From positions 1 through 13,350 of the forward strand of contig PBSR01000180.1 in assembly GCA_002726335.1 (NCBI GenBank): a DNA stretch of 13,350 nt, in the 5' to 3' direction. The notes beneath the pieces were generated by a model, which searched no databases, was not told the origin of the DNA, and worked only from the letters and a program-made list of their open reading frames with translations. A program made the position numbers and the translations under genes. This stretch comes from Gemmatimonadaceae bacterium. Lineage in GTDB: Bacteria > Latescibacterota > UBA2968 > UBA8231. Position 1 is the stretch's first letter. The number at the start of each line of letters is the position of its first letter. Of the stretch, positions 1 through 6,221 are shown in pieces.

Positions 1-95
1 GCTCTTCGTAAATACACTCGGTGGAGAAACTCAAACCCATCTGACGCCAAATTGAAAAAGATCGAAAATCGCAAACTGTCTTTCGTTACACGGCA

Positions 96-2084
96 CTAGT
101 TACTGCTTCCGTCGGGCTGCAGGTACCAGGTCTCGGGATAGTAGGGCCACGACCAGCGTGAGTCCCAGCCCCAGTACCCCTGTCGAGGTACGTTCTTCAA
201 CTCGTCCTTGACGACGACGGGATGCGGTCCCAGCCCGATGACGCCGATGGACCAGATGTTCTCCGCCTGACTGCGCAGGATTCGTTTGCCCATATCGACC
301 CGCTCCTCCAGGTCATCTGTGCGCCTCAGGATCTGCCACCATTCGATCAGTTGTTTGATCTGTGGCGGTGGTTCTCTGCCCTTCGTGCCACCGGACAGGT
401 ACCACCGCGCCCACCGCGAAAACAGCAGGGGCTCCTGCCCCACATGCATCGGTACGTACCAGAAGGGCTCGATGGGAAACAGGATGTCGGCGTTGCGGTC
501 GGCGTGCCAGATGGCCATGTCCATGAGTCCTGCATTGGCGCGTGTACTCTGCAGACCGCCGCTGATCTGCTTGCGGCTGACCTGCACTCCCACTTCCGCC
601 CAGTGCGCCGTGACGAGCTCTACCGTCGGCTGCTTGGGCGTCTCTCCGAGGGTGTATTCGAGGGTGATATTCAGCGGTTTGCCATCGACGCCCTCACGCA
701 CACCATCGCCGTCGACATCGGCGAGACCCATCTCGTCCAGCAGTGCACCGGCCCGCCTGGGGTCGAAATCCGCATAGGCCCGGGCGAACTCGGGCTCGAA
801 GTAACGGCTCGATGGCACCACCGTAAGTTGACGTGGCACGGCCTGACCGAAGTAGACGATATCGTTGATCTCGTCCCGGTCGATGGCCAGCGACAGTGCC
901 CGCCGGAATCGTACGTCCTGAAATACGCGCCGCAACCGCTCATCGGGATGGGTGAGATTCATCTGGAACACTACATCCGAGCCATAGGGACGAGGCCAGA
1001 TGTAGGTGCTGTAGCCGTTGTCCTTCTCGAACCGCTTGAACAGTGGAATGTCCGCCGTCATGAACTGGCGGCCCGAAAAGGTCACCTGCCCCGTTGACGC
1101 CTTCGCCGCCTTGATCTCGGCGCTCTCCACCTTCTGCGTCTCGATGTAGTCGATATAGGGCAGCTGGTTGCCCGCCGGATCAACCTTCGGGTAGTAAGGA
1201 TTGCGCTCGAATCGACTGCGCGTCGACGACTTGTCGATGATCATGAAGGGACTGAGCACGGGCCGGTGGAACACGAGCAGGTCGCGTGTGCTGTTGACCA
1301 CTTCGAAGTACTTGCGCCAGTCCTCGACGCCGAGCTCTTCAGCCTCCCGCGTGAGTTGTTCAACGTCGGTGAAGTCGGGGTGATAGCGCTTGAGAAAATG
1401 GGCCGGCGCCAGGTAGTTGTCGCCGGAGTGGGCCAGCTTTTTCAAGAAGAGCGGTTGCGGCTCAGGAAAGTGGTAACTGAACGAGTAGTCGTGATGAATC
1501 TCCAGCGTCGCGCCCTGCAGCATGGGCGTGACCACCGGTGTGATCTGGTTATTGAACTCGATATGGAGCAGGTCGAACTCGAAGTCCTCGGAACTCAGCG
1601 GATGGCCGTCCGACCACCTGACGCCCGGCCGCAGGTCGATCGTCAGCGTCCGGCCGCCGTCAGAGAACTCGGCCCCTTTTGCGTAGTTGGGCAGGTTCAG
1701 CTGCAGTTGCGGACAGACCCGGAAGGCGCCACCGGGTGGGTTGAGCAGATCCCATCCCCCGTCGAAGACAGAGGCCGTACCACCGTACACACCGATCCCC
1801 TCGTATGGCTCCACGACGATCGGATCGTCGGGCAGACGTTGCTCCACCGGGGGCAGGTCTCCGGCAGCGACGGCCGCATCGAGCATCGGTGACTGCTGGA
1901 ACGTCGACAGACCCGTCTGTGCAGCGGTCCCGGGTGGCTCGAACCAACTGGCCGGCCAGGCGCTGCGCGGAATGTCACCCTCCGTGGTGTCCGCAGCCGC
2001 CGTGGCTCCGAGAGCGAAGACCGCATACCAGACAGCGGTTGCCACGACTGTCGGTCGATGGGTACTGCGAAGACGCTCAGTCAC
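96..2084 (-). CDS. ABC transporter substrate-binding protein, family 5 (oligopeptide/oligosaccharide type)
   Basis: This 662-aa protein is an exported extracytoplasmic solute receptor of the SBP_bac_5 (DppA/OppA) class, expected to deliver a ligand to an ABC permease. A signal peptide is visible: basic start, hydrophobic stretch around residues 12-30, Ala-rich cleavage site before DTTEG. Family signatures include SDGGRTLTIDLRPGVRWSDG (about 141-160), NPYYPKVDPAGNQLPYID (295-312) and DVRFRRALSLAIDRDEI (390-406). An Asp-rich DVDGDGVREG loop (456-465) could bind calcium. The C-terminus is Trp/Tyr-rich. The protein is longer than E. coli OppA/DppA (about 535-545 aa), as in a large-SBP subgroup of uncultured phyla. 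The start is GTG, the only usual start after the upstream in-frame stop. It has no clear Shine-Dalgarno and overlaps the stop of a small upstream ORF by 4 nt. No permease gene lies in the window. The ligand cannot be told from sequence; many family members bind peptides, but sugar ligands are also known. Confidence 0.93.
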   Translation of the reverse strand: MTERLRSTHRPTVVATAVWYAVFALGATAAADTTEGDIPRSAWPASWFEPPGTAAQTGLSTFQQSPMLDAAVAAGDLPPVEQRLPDDPIVVEPYEGIGVYGGTASVFDGGWDLLNPPGGAFRVCPQLQLNLPNYAKGAEFSDGGRTLTIDLRPGVRWSDGHPLSSEDFEFDLLHIEFNNQITPVVTPMLQGATLEIHHDYSFSYHFPEPQPLFLKKLAHSGDNYLAPAHFLKRYHPDFTDVEQLTREAEELGVEDWRKYFEVVNSTRDLLVFHRPVLSPFMIIDKSSTRSRFERNPYYPKVDPAGNQLPYIDYIETQKVESAEIKAAKASTGQVTFSGRQFMTADIPLFKRFEKDNGYSTYIWPRPYGSDVVFQMNLTHPDERLRRVFQDVRFRRALSLAIDRDEINDIVYFGQAVPRQLTVVPSSRYFEPEFARAYADFDPRRAGALLDEMGLADVDGDGVREGVDGKPLNITLEYTLGETPKQPTVELVTAHWAEVGVQVSRKQISGGLQSTRANAGLMDMAIWHADRNADILFPIEPFWYVPMHVGQEPLLFSRWARWYLSGGTKGREPPPQIKQLIEWWQILRRTDDLEERVDMGKRILRSQAENIWSIGVIGLGPHPVVVKDELKNVPRQGYWGWDSRWSWPYYPETWYLQPDGSSN

Positions 2085-2167
2085 TCGGCCGCCGGTGCGG
2101 CGAGGGTGAGCAGAATGAGATTGGCACGGCGCAAGCGAGTCCCCCTGGGTTCTGACGTCCTTCTCAT
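2081..2167 (-). CDS. Possible 28-aa leader peptide overlapping the SBP start
   Basis: A short ATG-initiated ORF fills most of the gap between the DUF6785-type gene and the solute-binding protein gene. It encodes 28 residues with a basic front and a small hydrophobic/Ala-rich end (RRANLILLTLAAPAAE). Its TGA overlaps the GTG of the downstream gene as GTGA. The downstream GTG has no recognisable Shine-Dalgarno, so termination-reinitiation from this ORF would explain its translation. Upstream of the ATG there is only a weak GAG about 9 nt away. It could also be a chance ORF or the remnant of an alternative N-terminus. No family is recognised. Confidence 0.35.
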   Translation of the reverse strand: MRRTSEPRGTRLRRANLILLTLAAPAAE

Positions 2168-2205
2168 GTATGGTAGCTCATCCCTCAGACGCGGGAAACA
2201 GACCG

Positions 2206-4152
2206 TCAGAAACGGTAGAACGAATTGAACAGCGAGGCGCCACCCACGCCGACACACGAACCGAGGATGAGACCGATGAAGAAGGGCCGCACCTTGCGGT
2301 AGAGGACGATGCCGCCGTAGCGCAGCAGCGCTCCCTTGACGAGCCAGGCCAGAAAGATGCCGAACCAGTCGATCCGCACCGTGTTGGTCAGTGCGAAGGC
2401 CAGCCCCACCGGCTGCAGTGGCCAGCCGACGAAGTTGTGCGTCGCCCAGGAGAGCAATCCGGCCGTGCCGGCGCCGATCACGAGAAAAAGATGACAGGCC
2501 CACTGTGGCGGATTCGGGTTGTTCATGGCGTTGACAACCCAGCCCCAGTGCAGCTGGGGTGACATGATGTAATACCACACGTATCCGTGGAGCAGGCCGT
2601 GATGATACCCCATCGATACGTAGTAGTAGATCGTCGTCGCCAGCCCGACGAACAGAGCGGCGAAGAGAAACAGGATCAGCGTGCGTGGCCGAATCCGCAG
2701 ACTCTCGGGCTCACACACCTTTAAAGCGTGGGCCAGCGTACCCATGTGAAACAGCTGGATATCTCCGGCCCACACGTAGCTCAACCCCATAGCCGCCAGT
2801 CCGGAATGGCCGAAGGTGGCCGTACCGAACAGGTTGGTGAACACCGGCGCCACGGCATAGGGCGCGCGCAGACGGCTGACGCCGGTCTGTGCCAGAACCC
2901 GTGCGGTGCCGAAGAACATCAGCAGGGCGACACAGACGAAGGCCAGACTCCACAGAGCGGGGAGTCCCGTGGCATACAGAAACACCGTCATGAAAGTCAG
3001 TCCTCCGATCCCCATGATGGCGCTGGACCGTGGCGACAGCAGATGCGAGTCGGGTGATGGTTCCCCGCTGACCACACGACGCCACTGCTGCTTGAGATAC
3101 CCCCGTGAGATCCACAGCGATGACAGGGCGATGAACAGCAGGGCGCCCACCTGCTGATGCGCCATCAACACCGACCCCCCTACGTGTGGCTGTGCCGGCA
3201 GGGGGGCCATGACCCCCGCCCACCCCAGCAGCCCCTCCTCGAGGGATGCCACGATCTGCAGAAACCAGACGCTGAACAGCACATTGAGATTGATCAGGTA
3301 GCTCAGGCCGACGACGAGCAGGTCCGTGTTCAGATTGAAGGTCACGCCGAGATCACGGAGCGGGATCTGGAACGAGGGAATGCCGACGCCGCGGATCGTT
3401 TCCAGATCGTAGATGCGTTCGAGCATGCGCAGCGTGGGCAGTGACCAGGCGATGAAGAATCCCGGCCACAGGAGCTTCTCTTTGAGGAAGCTCGAGGCCG
3501 GATCCCGCAACGACTCGACCATCAGCGACGGGGTTGTTGCCAGCGGATATACCAGGCGTTCCTCCCGCGACCACTGATGGTGCACGAGACTGATGAGGGA
3601 CAGGCTGACACAGAAGAAGGCGACGACGAATGCCGCCCAGATCATGCTCGGAAGGATCCAAACCTCCCAGGGGACCCTCTCGCCGGCAGCGGCCCCCTCG
3701 AACAGACGCCGCACGAGATCGCGATCCTTGACCAGCAGCCAGTCCGGCAGCAGGTCCCATAACATGCCCTGCCAGTAGTTCTCCGGTGTCGCGTAGTAGA
3801 TGGCCCCGGCTAGCAGCGGGATGAAGTACCCACCGAAACCCATCGTCGGTATGACCGTGGCAACCATCAGGGCGGCGTAGATCAGAGCCAGCGATGACGG
3901 TGCCAGACGCAAGCGAGGCACGATCGTGCCGAGCAGGAGAGCGAAGGCGGTGACGAGAAACAGCAGGAAGATGACGCCCACCGTGTTGAAGTGGTCGGCG
4001 AATCCAGAGTACTCGCCCAGAAGGATGTAGCTGCGTACACCGACGAAGTTGAGAAACAGGCTCAGCCCCAGGGCCACGACCAGTGCCGTCAGGGTCTGCA
4101 CGGTTGGCTCATATTTCAGTGTCTGCGTCGTCCCGCACGGAAAGAAGCCCAC
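2206..4152 (-). CDS. DUF6785/DUF6784-type polytopic membrane protein
   Basis: This 648-aa integral membrane protein has about a dozen hydrophobic segments spread along its length, starting near residue 20. It resembles the large DUF6785 proteins of Poribacteria, Latescibacterota and Planctomycetes. These carry a C-terminal DUF6784 region, matched here by the end of the protein (IDWFGIFLAWLVKGALLRYG, then YRKVRPFFIGLILGSCVG). The function of the family is unknown. Its topology and an OPT-transporter-like feel suggest transport, which is inference. The gene is first in an apparent operon with the solute-binding protein gene, separated by about 120 nt holding a small ORF. The chosen start is GTG at 4152 and no clear RBS is visible. 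A second in-frame GTG at 4101 (residue 18) sits directly before the first membrane helix and is a credible alternative. The frame stays open upstream of 4152 but offers no usual start codon. Confidence 0.8.
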   Translation of the reverse strand: MGFFPCGTTQTLKYEPTVQTLTALVVALGLSLFLNFVGVRSYILLGEYSGFADHFNTVGVIFLLFLVTAFALLLGTIVPRLRLAPSSLALIYAALMVATVIPTMGFGGYFIPLLAGAIYYATPENYWQGMLWDLLPDWLLVKDRDLVRRLFEGAAAGERVPWEVWILPSMIWAAFVVAFFCVSLSLISLVHHQWSREERLVYPLATTPSLMVESLRDPASSFLKEKLLWPGFFIAWSLPTLRMLERIYDLETIRGVGIPSFQIPLRDLGVTFNLNTDLLVVGLSYLINLNVLFSVWFLQIVASLEEGLLGWAGVMAPLPAQPHVGGSVLMAHQQVGALLFIALSSLWISRGYLKQQWRRVVSGEPSPDSHLLSPRSSAIMGIGGLTFMTVFLYATGLPALWSLAFVCVALLMFFGTARVLAQTGVSRLRAPYAVAPVFTNLFGTATFGHSGLAAMGLSYVWAGDIQLFHMGTLAHALKVCEPESLRIRPRTLILFLFAALFVGLATTIYYYVSMGYHHGLLHGYVWYYIMSPQLHWGWVVNAMNNPNPPQWACHLFLVIGAGTAGLLSWATHNFVGWPLQPVGLAFALTNTVRIDWFGIFLAWLVKGALLRYGGIVLYRKVRPFFIGLILGSCVGVGGASLFNSFYRF

Positions 4153-4163
4153 GCCGCTGAAAT

Positions 4164-4180
4164 GCCCGCCCAGCGCGGGC
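4164..4180. promoter_or_regulatory. GC-rich inverted repeat in the 5' region of the DUF6785-type gene
   Basis: Perfect 6-bp arms GCCCGC (4164-4169) and GCGGGC (4175-4180) enclose a 5-nt loop. On the minus strand the hairpin would sit 12 to 28 nt before the GTG at 4152, where a ribosome would bind. It could limit translation or serve as a protein-binding operator. On the plus strand it is followed after 5 nt by GTTTT, so it also looks slightly like a terminator, but no plus-strand gene ends there. Confidence 0.4.
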
Positions 4181-4215
4181 CGAAAGTTTTCCCAATCGTT
4201 TGCAGATGCGAGAGG

Positions 4216-4244
4216 ATCATATGCGAACCGGGTGGGTCGGTCCA
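4216..4244 (-). promoter_or_regulatory. Sigma70-like promoter for the DUF6785-SBP operon
   Basis: Read on the minus strand, a -35 box TGGACC (4244-4239, 4 of 6 to TTGACA) and a -10 box TATGAT (4221-4216, 5 of 6 to TATAAT) are separated by exactly 17 nt. Transcription would begin near 4209, giving a leader of roughly 57 nt that contains the GC-rich hairpin at 4164-4180. The prediction rests on sequence match only. Confidence 0.45.
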
Positions 4245-4256
4245 GCAGTGGAACTG

Positions 4257-4265
4257 TGGGATACT
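4257..4265 (+). promoter_or_regulatory. Possible extended -10 promoter for the exosortase gene
   Basis: TGG followed by GATACT (4260-4265, 4 of 6 to TATAAT) forms an extended -10 element without a convincing -35 box. It lies about 50 nt before the proposed exosortase start at 4314, in the divergent intergenic region. The match is weak. Confidence 0.22.
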
Positions 4266-4313
4266 GTGGCCGCGTTTGACGCTCGGCCCGTTCCCACGCC
4301 TTTTTCAGGTTCC

Positions 4314-4823
4314 GTGATCCCGACTATCAAGCCCCCCGTGCGCGTCGCTCTGCTCTTCCTCGTCTACCTGGGCGTACTCCACGGCATCTACCAGCTCGAG
4401 CGACGCACGACCAACCGCTATCTCGAACGCCCATTGACCCATGCCGTCACCGTCGCGTCCGGGTACCTGGCGGCAGTGCTGCTGCCTTTTCCTGTCGAGC
4501 AACGGGGTGTATCCGTCCTCGCTTCCGAAGGCACGGCGGTCCTCGTCGCCGCCGGCTGCAACGGCGTGGAAGCTCTGTTTCTGATCCTCGCAGGCGTGCT
4601 GGCCGTGCCGGCTGCGTGGGCGGTCCGAGGCCGAGCCCTGGCCTGCTACCTGCCGCTGCTCTTCTTCCTGAATCTGCTGCGCGTCGATGGCCTGCTCTAC
4701 GTGCTGGTCCGTTTCCCCGAGCATATCTCCCTGGCCCATGACCAGATCGCCCAGGGGATCATGGTGGTCGCCGTCTTCCTGCTGTGGTTGCGGTACCTCG
4801 GCCGTGTGACGTCAGCTCGATGA
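4314..4823 (+). CDS. Exosortase H-like (exosortase/archaeosortase family) membrane transpeptidase
   Basis: Exosortases are polytopic inner-membrane cysteine enzymes that cleave C-terminal sorting signals of exported proteins. This product (169 aa from GTG 4314) has the family layout of several membrane helices and a catalytic triad: Cys82 in AAGCNGVEA, Arg123 in FFLNLLRV, and His142 in SLAHDQIAQG (His137 is nearby). The GCNGVEA motif, the PAAW motif and the WLRYL end resemble exosortase H, the IPTLxxWG-CTERM type, whose members are about this long. The start GTG follows CAGG by a short spacer. A longer reading from TTG 4200 or ATG 4221 would add a non-hydrophobic N-terminus that runs into the divergent promoter region, so it is not preferred. 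The stop overlaps the next start as ATGA. No protein with a matching sorting signal is seen in the window. Confidence 0.88.
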   Translation: MIPTIKPPVRVALLFLVYLGVLHGIYQLERRTTNRYLERPLTHAVTVASGYLAAVLLPFPVEQRGVSVLASEGTAVLVAAGCNGVEALFLILAGVLAVPAAWAVRGRALACYLPLLFFLNLLRVDGLLYVLVRFPEHISLAHDQIAQGIMVVAVFLLWLRYLGRVTSAR

Positions 4824-4969
4824 CGATCGGATTGGCGCTACGCGCCTTCGCCGCCTTCCTCATCTGGAACCTGTTGGCCTGGCCCGTCCTGCCCCCTGTG
4901 GGCCGGGGCAGTGTCAGCAGTGACGGAATCCTTGTGGAACCAGGTGACGCCTCACGGTCAGACCCTTGA
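4820..4969 (+). other. N-terminal coding segment of the exosortase partner, out of frame with its body
   Basis: An ATG at 4820 overlaps the exosortase stop as ATGA, a typical coupled start. It begins a membrane helix (LALRAFAAFLIWNLLAWPVL) and then PPVGR. The frame runs on to a stop at 4969, but from about residue 30 it no longer looks like protein of this type. The expected continuation lies one base over, in the frame that runs from 4911 to 5381. Skipping one G of the GGGG run at 4905-4908 joins both parts into one 186-aa protein. The fragment is therefore the probable true N-terminus of the next entry. Confidence 0.6.
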
Positions 4970-5381
4970 ATTCACATCTGTTGCCCCGACCCTCCGATGG
5001 CACTGGACCCCGGCTGACGTCGCTGGATCCCTGGCGCCGGCCCTGCTCACCTGGAACACCGTCCTCTACCTGACGGTGTGGAGCTTCGTGCCGTCACTCC
5101 CCCGCTCGGATCGGCTGCGCTGGCTCTGCGTCGCTACGCCCACCCTGGCGTTGTGGCACGTGGCTGACCTGCTGCTCACCGTCGAGAGTCGCCTGCTGAC
5201 GCTGACCCGCCCGGAAGGATACGACCTGTCCGCCGGCTTCGATCTGTGGTTTCTGTGGGTGAAATTCGCCAACAACCTGAACGTGCTCGGCCTGCGTCAG
5301 GTGGTGCCACTGCTGTTGATCGCCGCCCAGTGGCTGCACTGGAGACGCGTAAGAAACGAAGACGCCCCGACCGCAGTGTAG
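4911..5381 (+). CDS. Exosortase H-associated-type membrane protein (main part)
   Basis: The in-frame ORF from GTG 4911 gives 156 aa with three hydrophobic segments (LAPALLTWNTVLYLTVWSFV; RWLCVATPTLALWHVADLLL; VVPLLLIAAQWLHW). A polar, probably periplasmic stretch (TPHGQTLEFTSVAPTLRWHW) precedes the first. Its position directly after the exosortase gene, and its plan of one N-terminal helix, an outer loop, then three helices, match the small membrane proteins that accompany exosortase H. Their role is not established; assistance in sorting is likely. The first helix is missing from this frame and is found at 4820-4906 in another. The gene may be frameshifted by a sequencing error or a real mutation, may use programmed shifting, or may truly start at 4911. 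It ends 45 nt before the convergent NYN gene. Confidence 0.65.
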   Translation: MSAVTESLWNQVTPHGQTLEFTSVAPTLRWHWTPADVAGSLAPALLTWNTVLYLTVWSFVPSLPRSDRLRWLCVATPTLALWHVADLLLTVESRLLTLTRPEGYDLSAGFDLWFLWVKFANNLNVLGLRQVVPLLLIAAQWLHWRRVRNEDAPTAV

Positions 5382-5426
5382 AACGCGATCGAGGCGCGGG
5401 AGGAAGACAGTTTATCGGATCGACCC

Positions 5427-6221
5427 TCAGGTCTTCAGCCGCACCTTGTGATTGCCGCGGCTCTGATCCAGCTCCAGTGACACATACCCCGCCTCGGCAG
5501 CCGCTTCCAGCAGGGCATTGAAGTTGCGGAAGCCGTAGCGCTTCTCGTTGAAGCCCGGCTCAACCCGGCGCAGCGTCTGCTTTACCAGCGAGCTCCACAG
5601 AGGATCGTAGTCGTCTTCGAGGGAAGCCACGATCTGTACGACTCTGTCGAGGGCCTCCTCCTGCTGCGGCGTCTGCGCCTCTTCCTTCTTGGCTTTCGTC
5701 TTCGCCTTGGTCTTCGCCTTCGGCTTGGCCGCCGGCTTCCGGCGCTCCCGCCGTTCTTCCTGTTTCTGCACCAGGTCGTCGTAGAAGATGAACTCGTCAC
5801 AGCTGTTGATCAGCAGATCCGACGTCGACTTCCGTACGCCGCACCCCAGGACGCGCCGATCGTTCTCCTTCAGTTTGGACGCCAATGGCGAGAAGTCGCT
5901 GTCCCCCGTAACCAGAGCAAACGTATCGATGTGGTCCTTGGCGTAGCTCAGGTCGATGGCGTCGACCACCATGCGGATGTCGGCCGAGTTCTTGCCGCTC
6001 GCCCGCGTCTGTGGGATGTCGATCAACTCAATCCCGTGAGTATGCAGGTCCCGTACTTCGTTGCGGTACCCACCCCAGTCACAGTAGGCACGCTTGTGCA
6101 CGATACGGCCCTTCTCGAGAAAGCGCCGCAGAATCACCTCGGGGTTGAATTTCTGCGGCCGCAGGCCGATCGCCAGGTTCTCGAAGTCGATGAACACAGC
6201 GATCAGAGATTCGTCAGGCAT
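5427..6221 (-). CDS. NYN-domain putative ribonuclease with C-terminal OST-HTH/LOTUS-like domain
   Basis: This 264-aa soluble protein has an N-terminal NYN (PIN-like) nuclease domain, residues 6-150, and no signal peptide. Conserved acidic residues that would bind the metal ion are visible: Asp12 in VFIDFEN, Asp81 and Asp87 in NSADIRMVVDAID, and Asp107/Asp109 in VTGDSDF. A highly charged linker (about 152-182) contains repeated Lys-Ala-Lys-Thr units. The C-terminal part (about 186-264, with FRNFNALLEAAAEAGYVSL) looks like an OST-HTH/LOTUS winged-helix RNA-binding domain. Together they suggest an RNA-processing or RNA-decay enzyme; this domain pair is known in LabA/YacP-like families, with few substrates known. 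The ATG at 6221 overlaps the TGA of the upstream dehydrogenase gene (TGATG), so translation is probably coupled. A longer reading upstream lies inside that gene and is rejected. Confidence 0.88.
   Translation of the reverse strand: MPDESLIAVFIDFENLAIGLRPQKFNPEVILRRFLEKGRIVHKRAYCDWGGYRNEVRDLHTHGIELIDIPQTRASGKNSADIRMVVDAIDLSYAKDHIDTFALVTGDSDFSPLASKLKENDRRVLGCGVRKSTSDLLINSCDEFIFYDDLVQKQEERRERRKPAAKPKAKTKAKTKAKKEEAQTPQQEEALDRVVQIVASLEDDYDPLWSSLVKQTLRRVEPGFNEKRYGFRNFNALLEAAAEAGYVSLELDQSRGNHKVRLKT

Noticed and set aside
1..95. Possible terminator after the SBP gene (AAAGA/TCTTT arms near 57-83 with a T run on the minus strand)
   Set aside because: The stem is only 5 A/T-rich pairs with a 17-nt loop, so it is too weak to call. 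The stretch is more AT-rich than the rest but holds nothing else recognisable.
222..1097. Plus-strand ORF of 291 codons opposite the SBP gene, and a 208-codon one at 1266-1892
   Set aside because: Both lie wholly inside the SBP gene and arise from its GC-rich codon pattern; no recognisable protein features.
2202..2216. Small inverted repeat ACCGT-N5-ACGGT over the stop of the DUF6785-type gene
   Set aside because: Arms of 5 bp, overlapping the stop codon and lacking a T run; likely chance.
4276..4304. TTGACG at 4276-4281 as a -35 box for the exosortase gene
   Set aside because: No -10-like hexamer lies at 16-18 nt spacing, and the position would leave almost no leader before the start at 4314.
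4200..4313. Longer exosortase start at TTG 4200 or ATG 4221
   Set aside because: The added residues are not hydrophobic, do not resemble the family N-terminus, and would overlap the divergent promoter; GTG 4314 has a nearby AGG and gives the usual length.
5675..5740. Repeated Lys/Ala codons considered as a DNA tandem repeat
   Set aside because: It is the low-complexity linker of the NYN protein and stays in frame; noted there rather than as a separate repeat.
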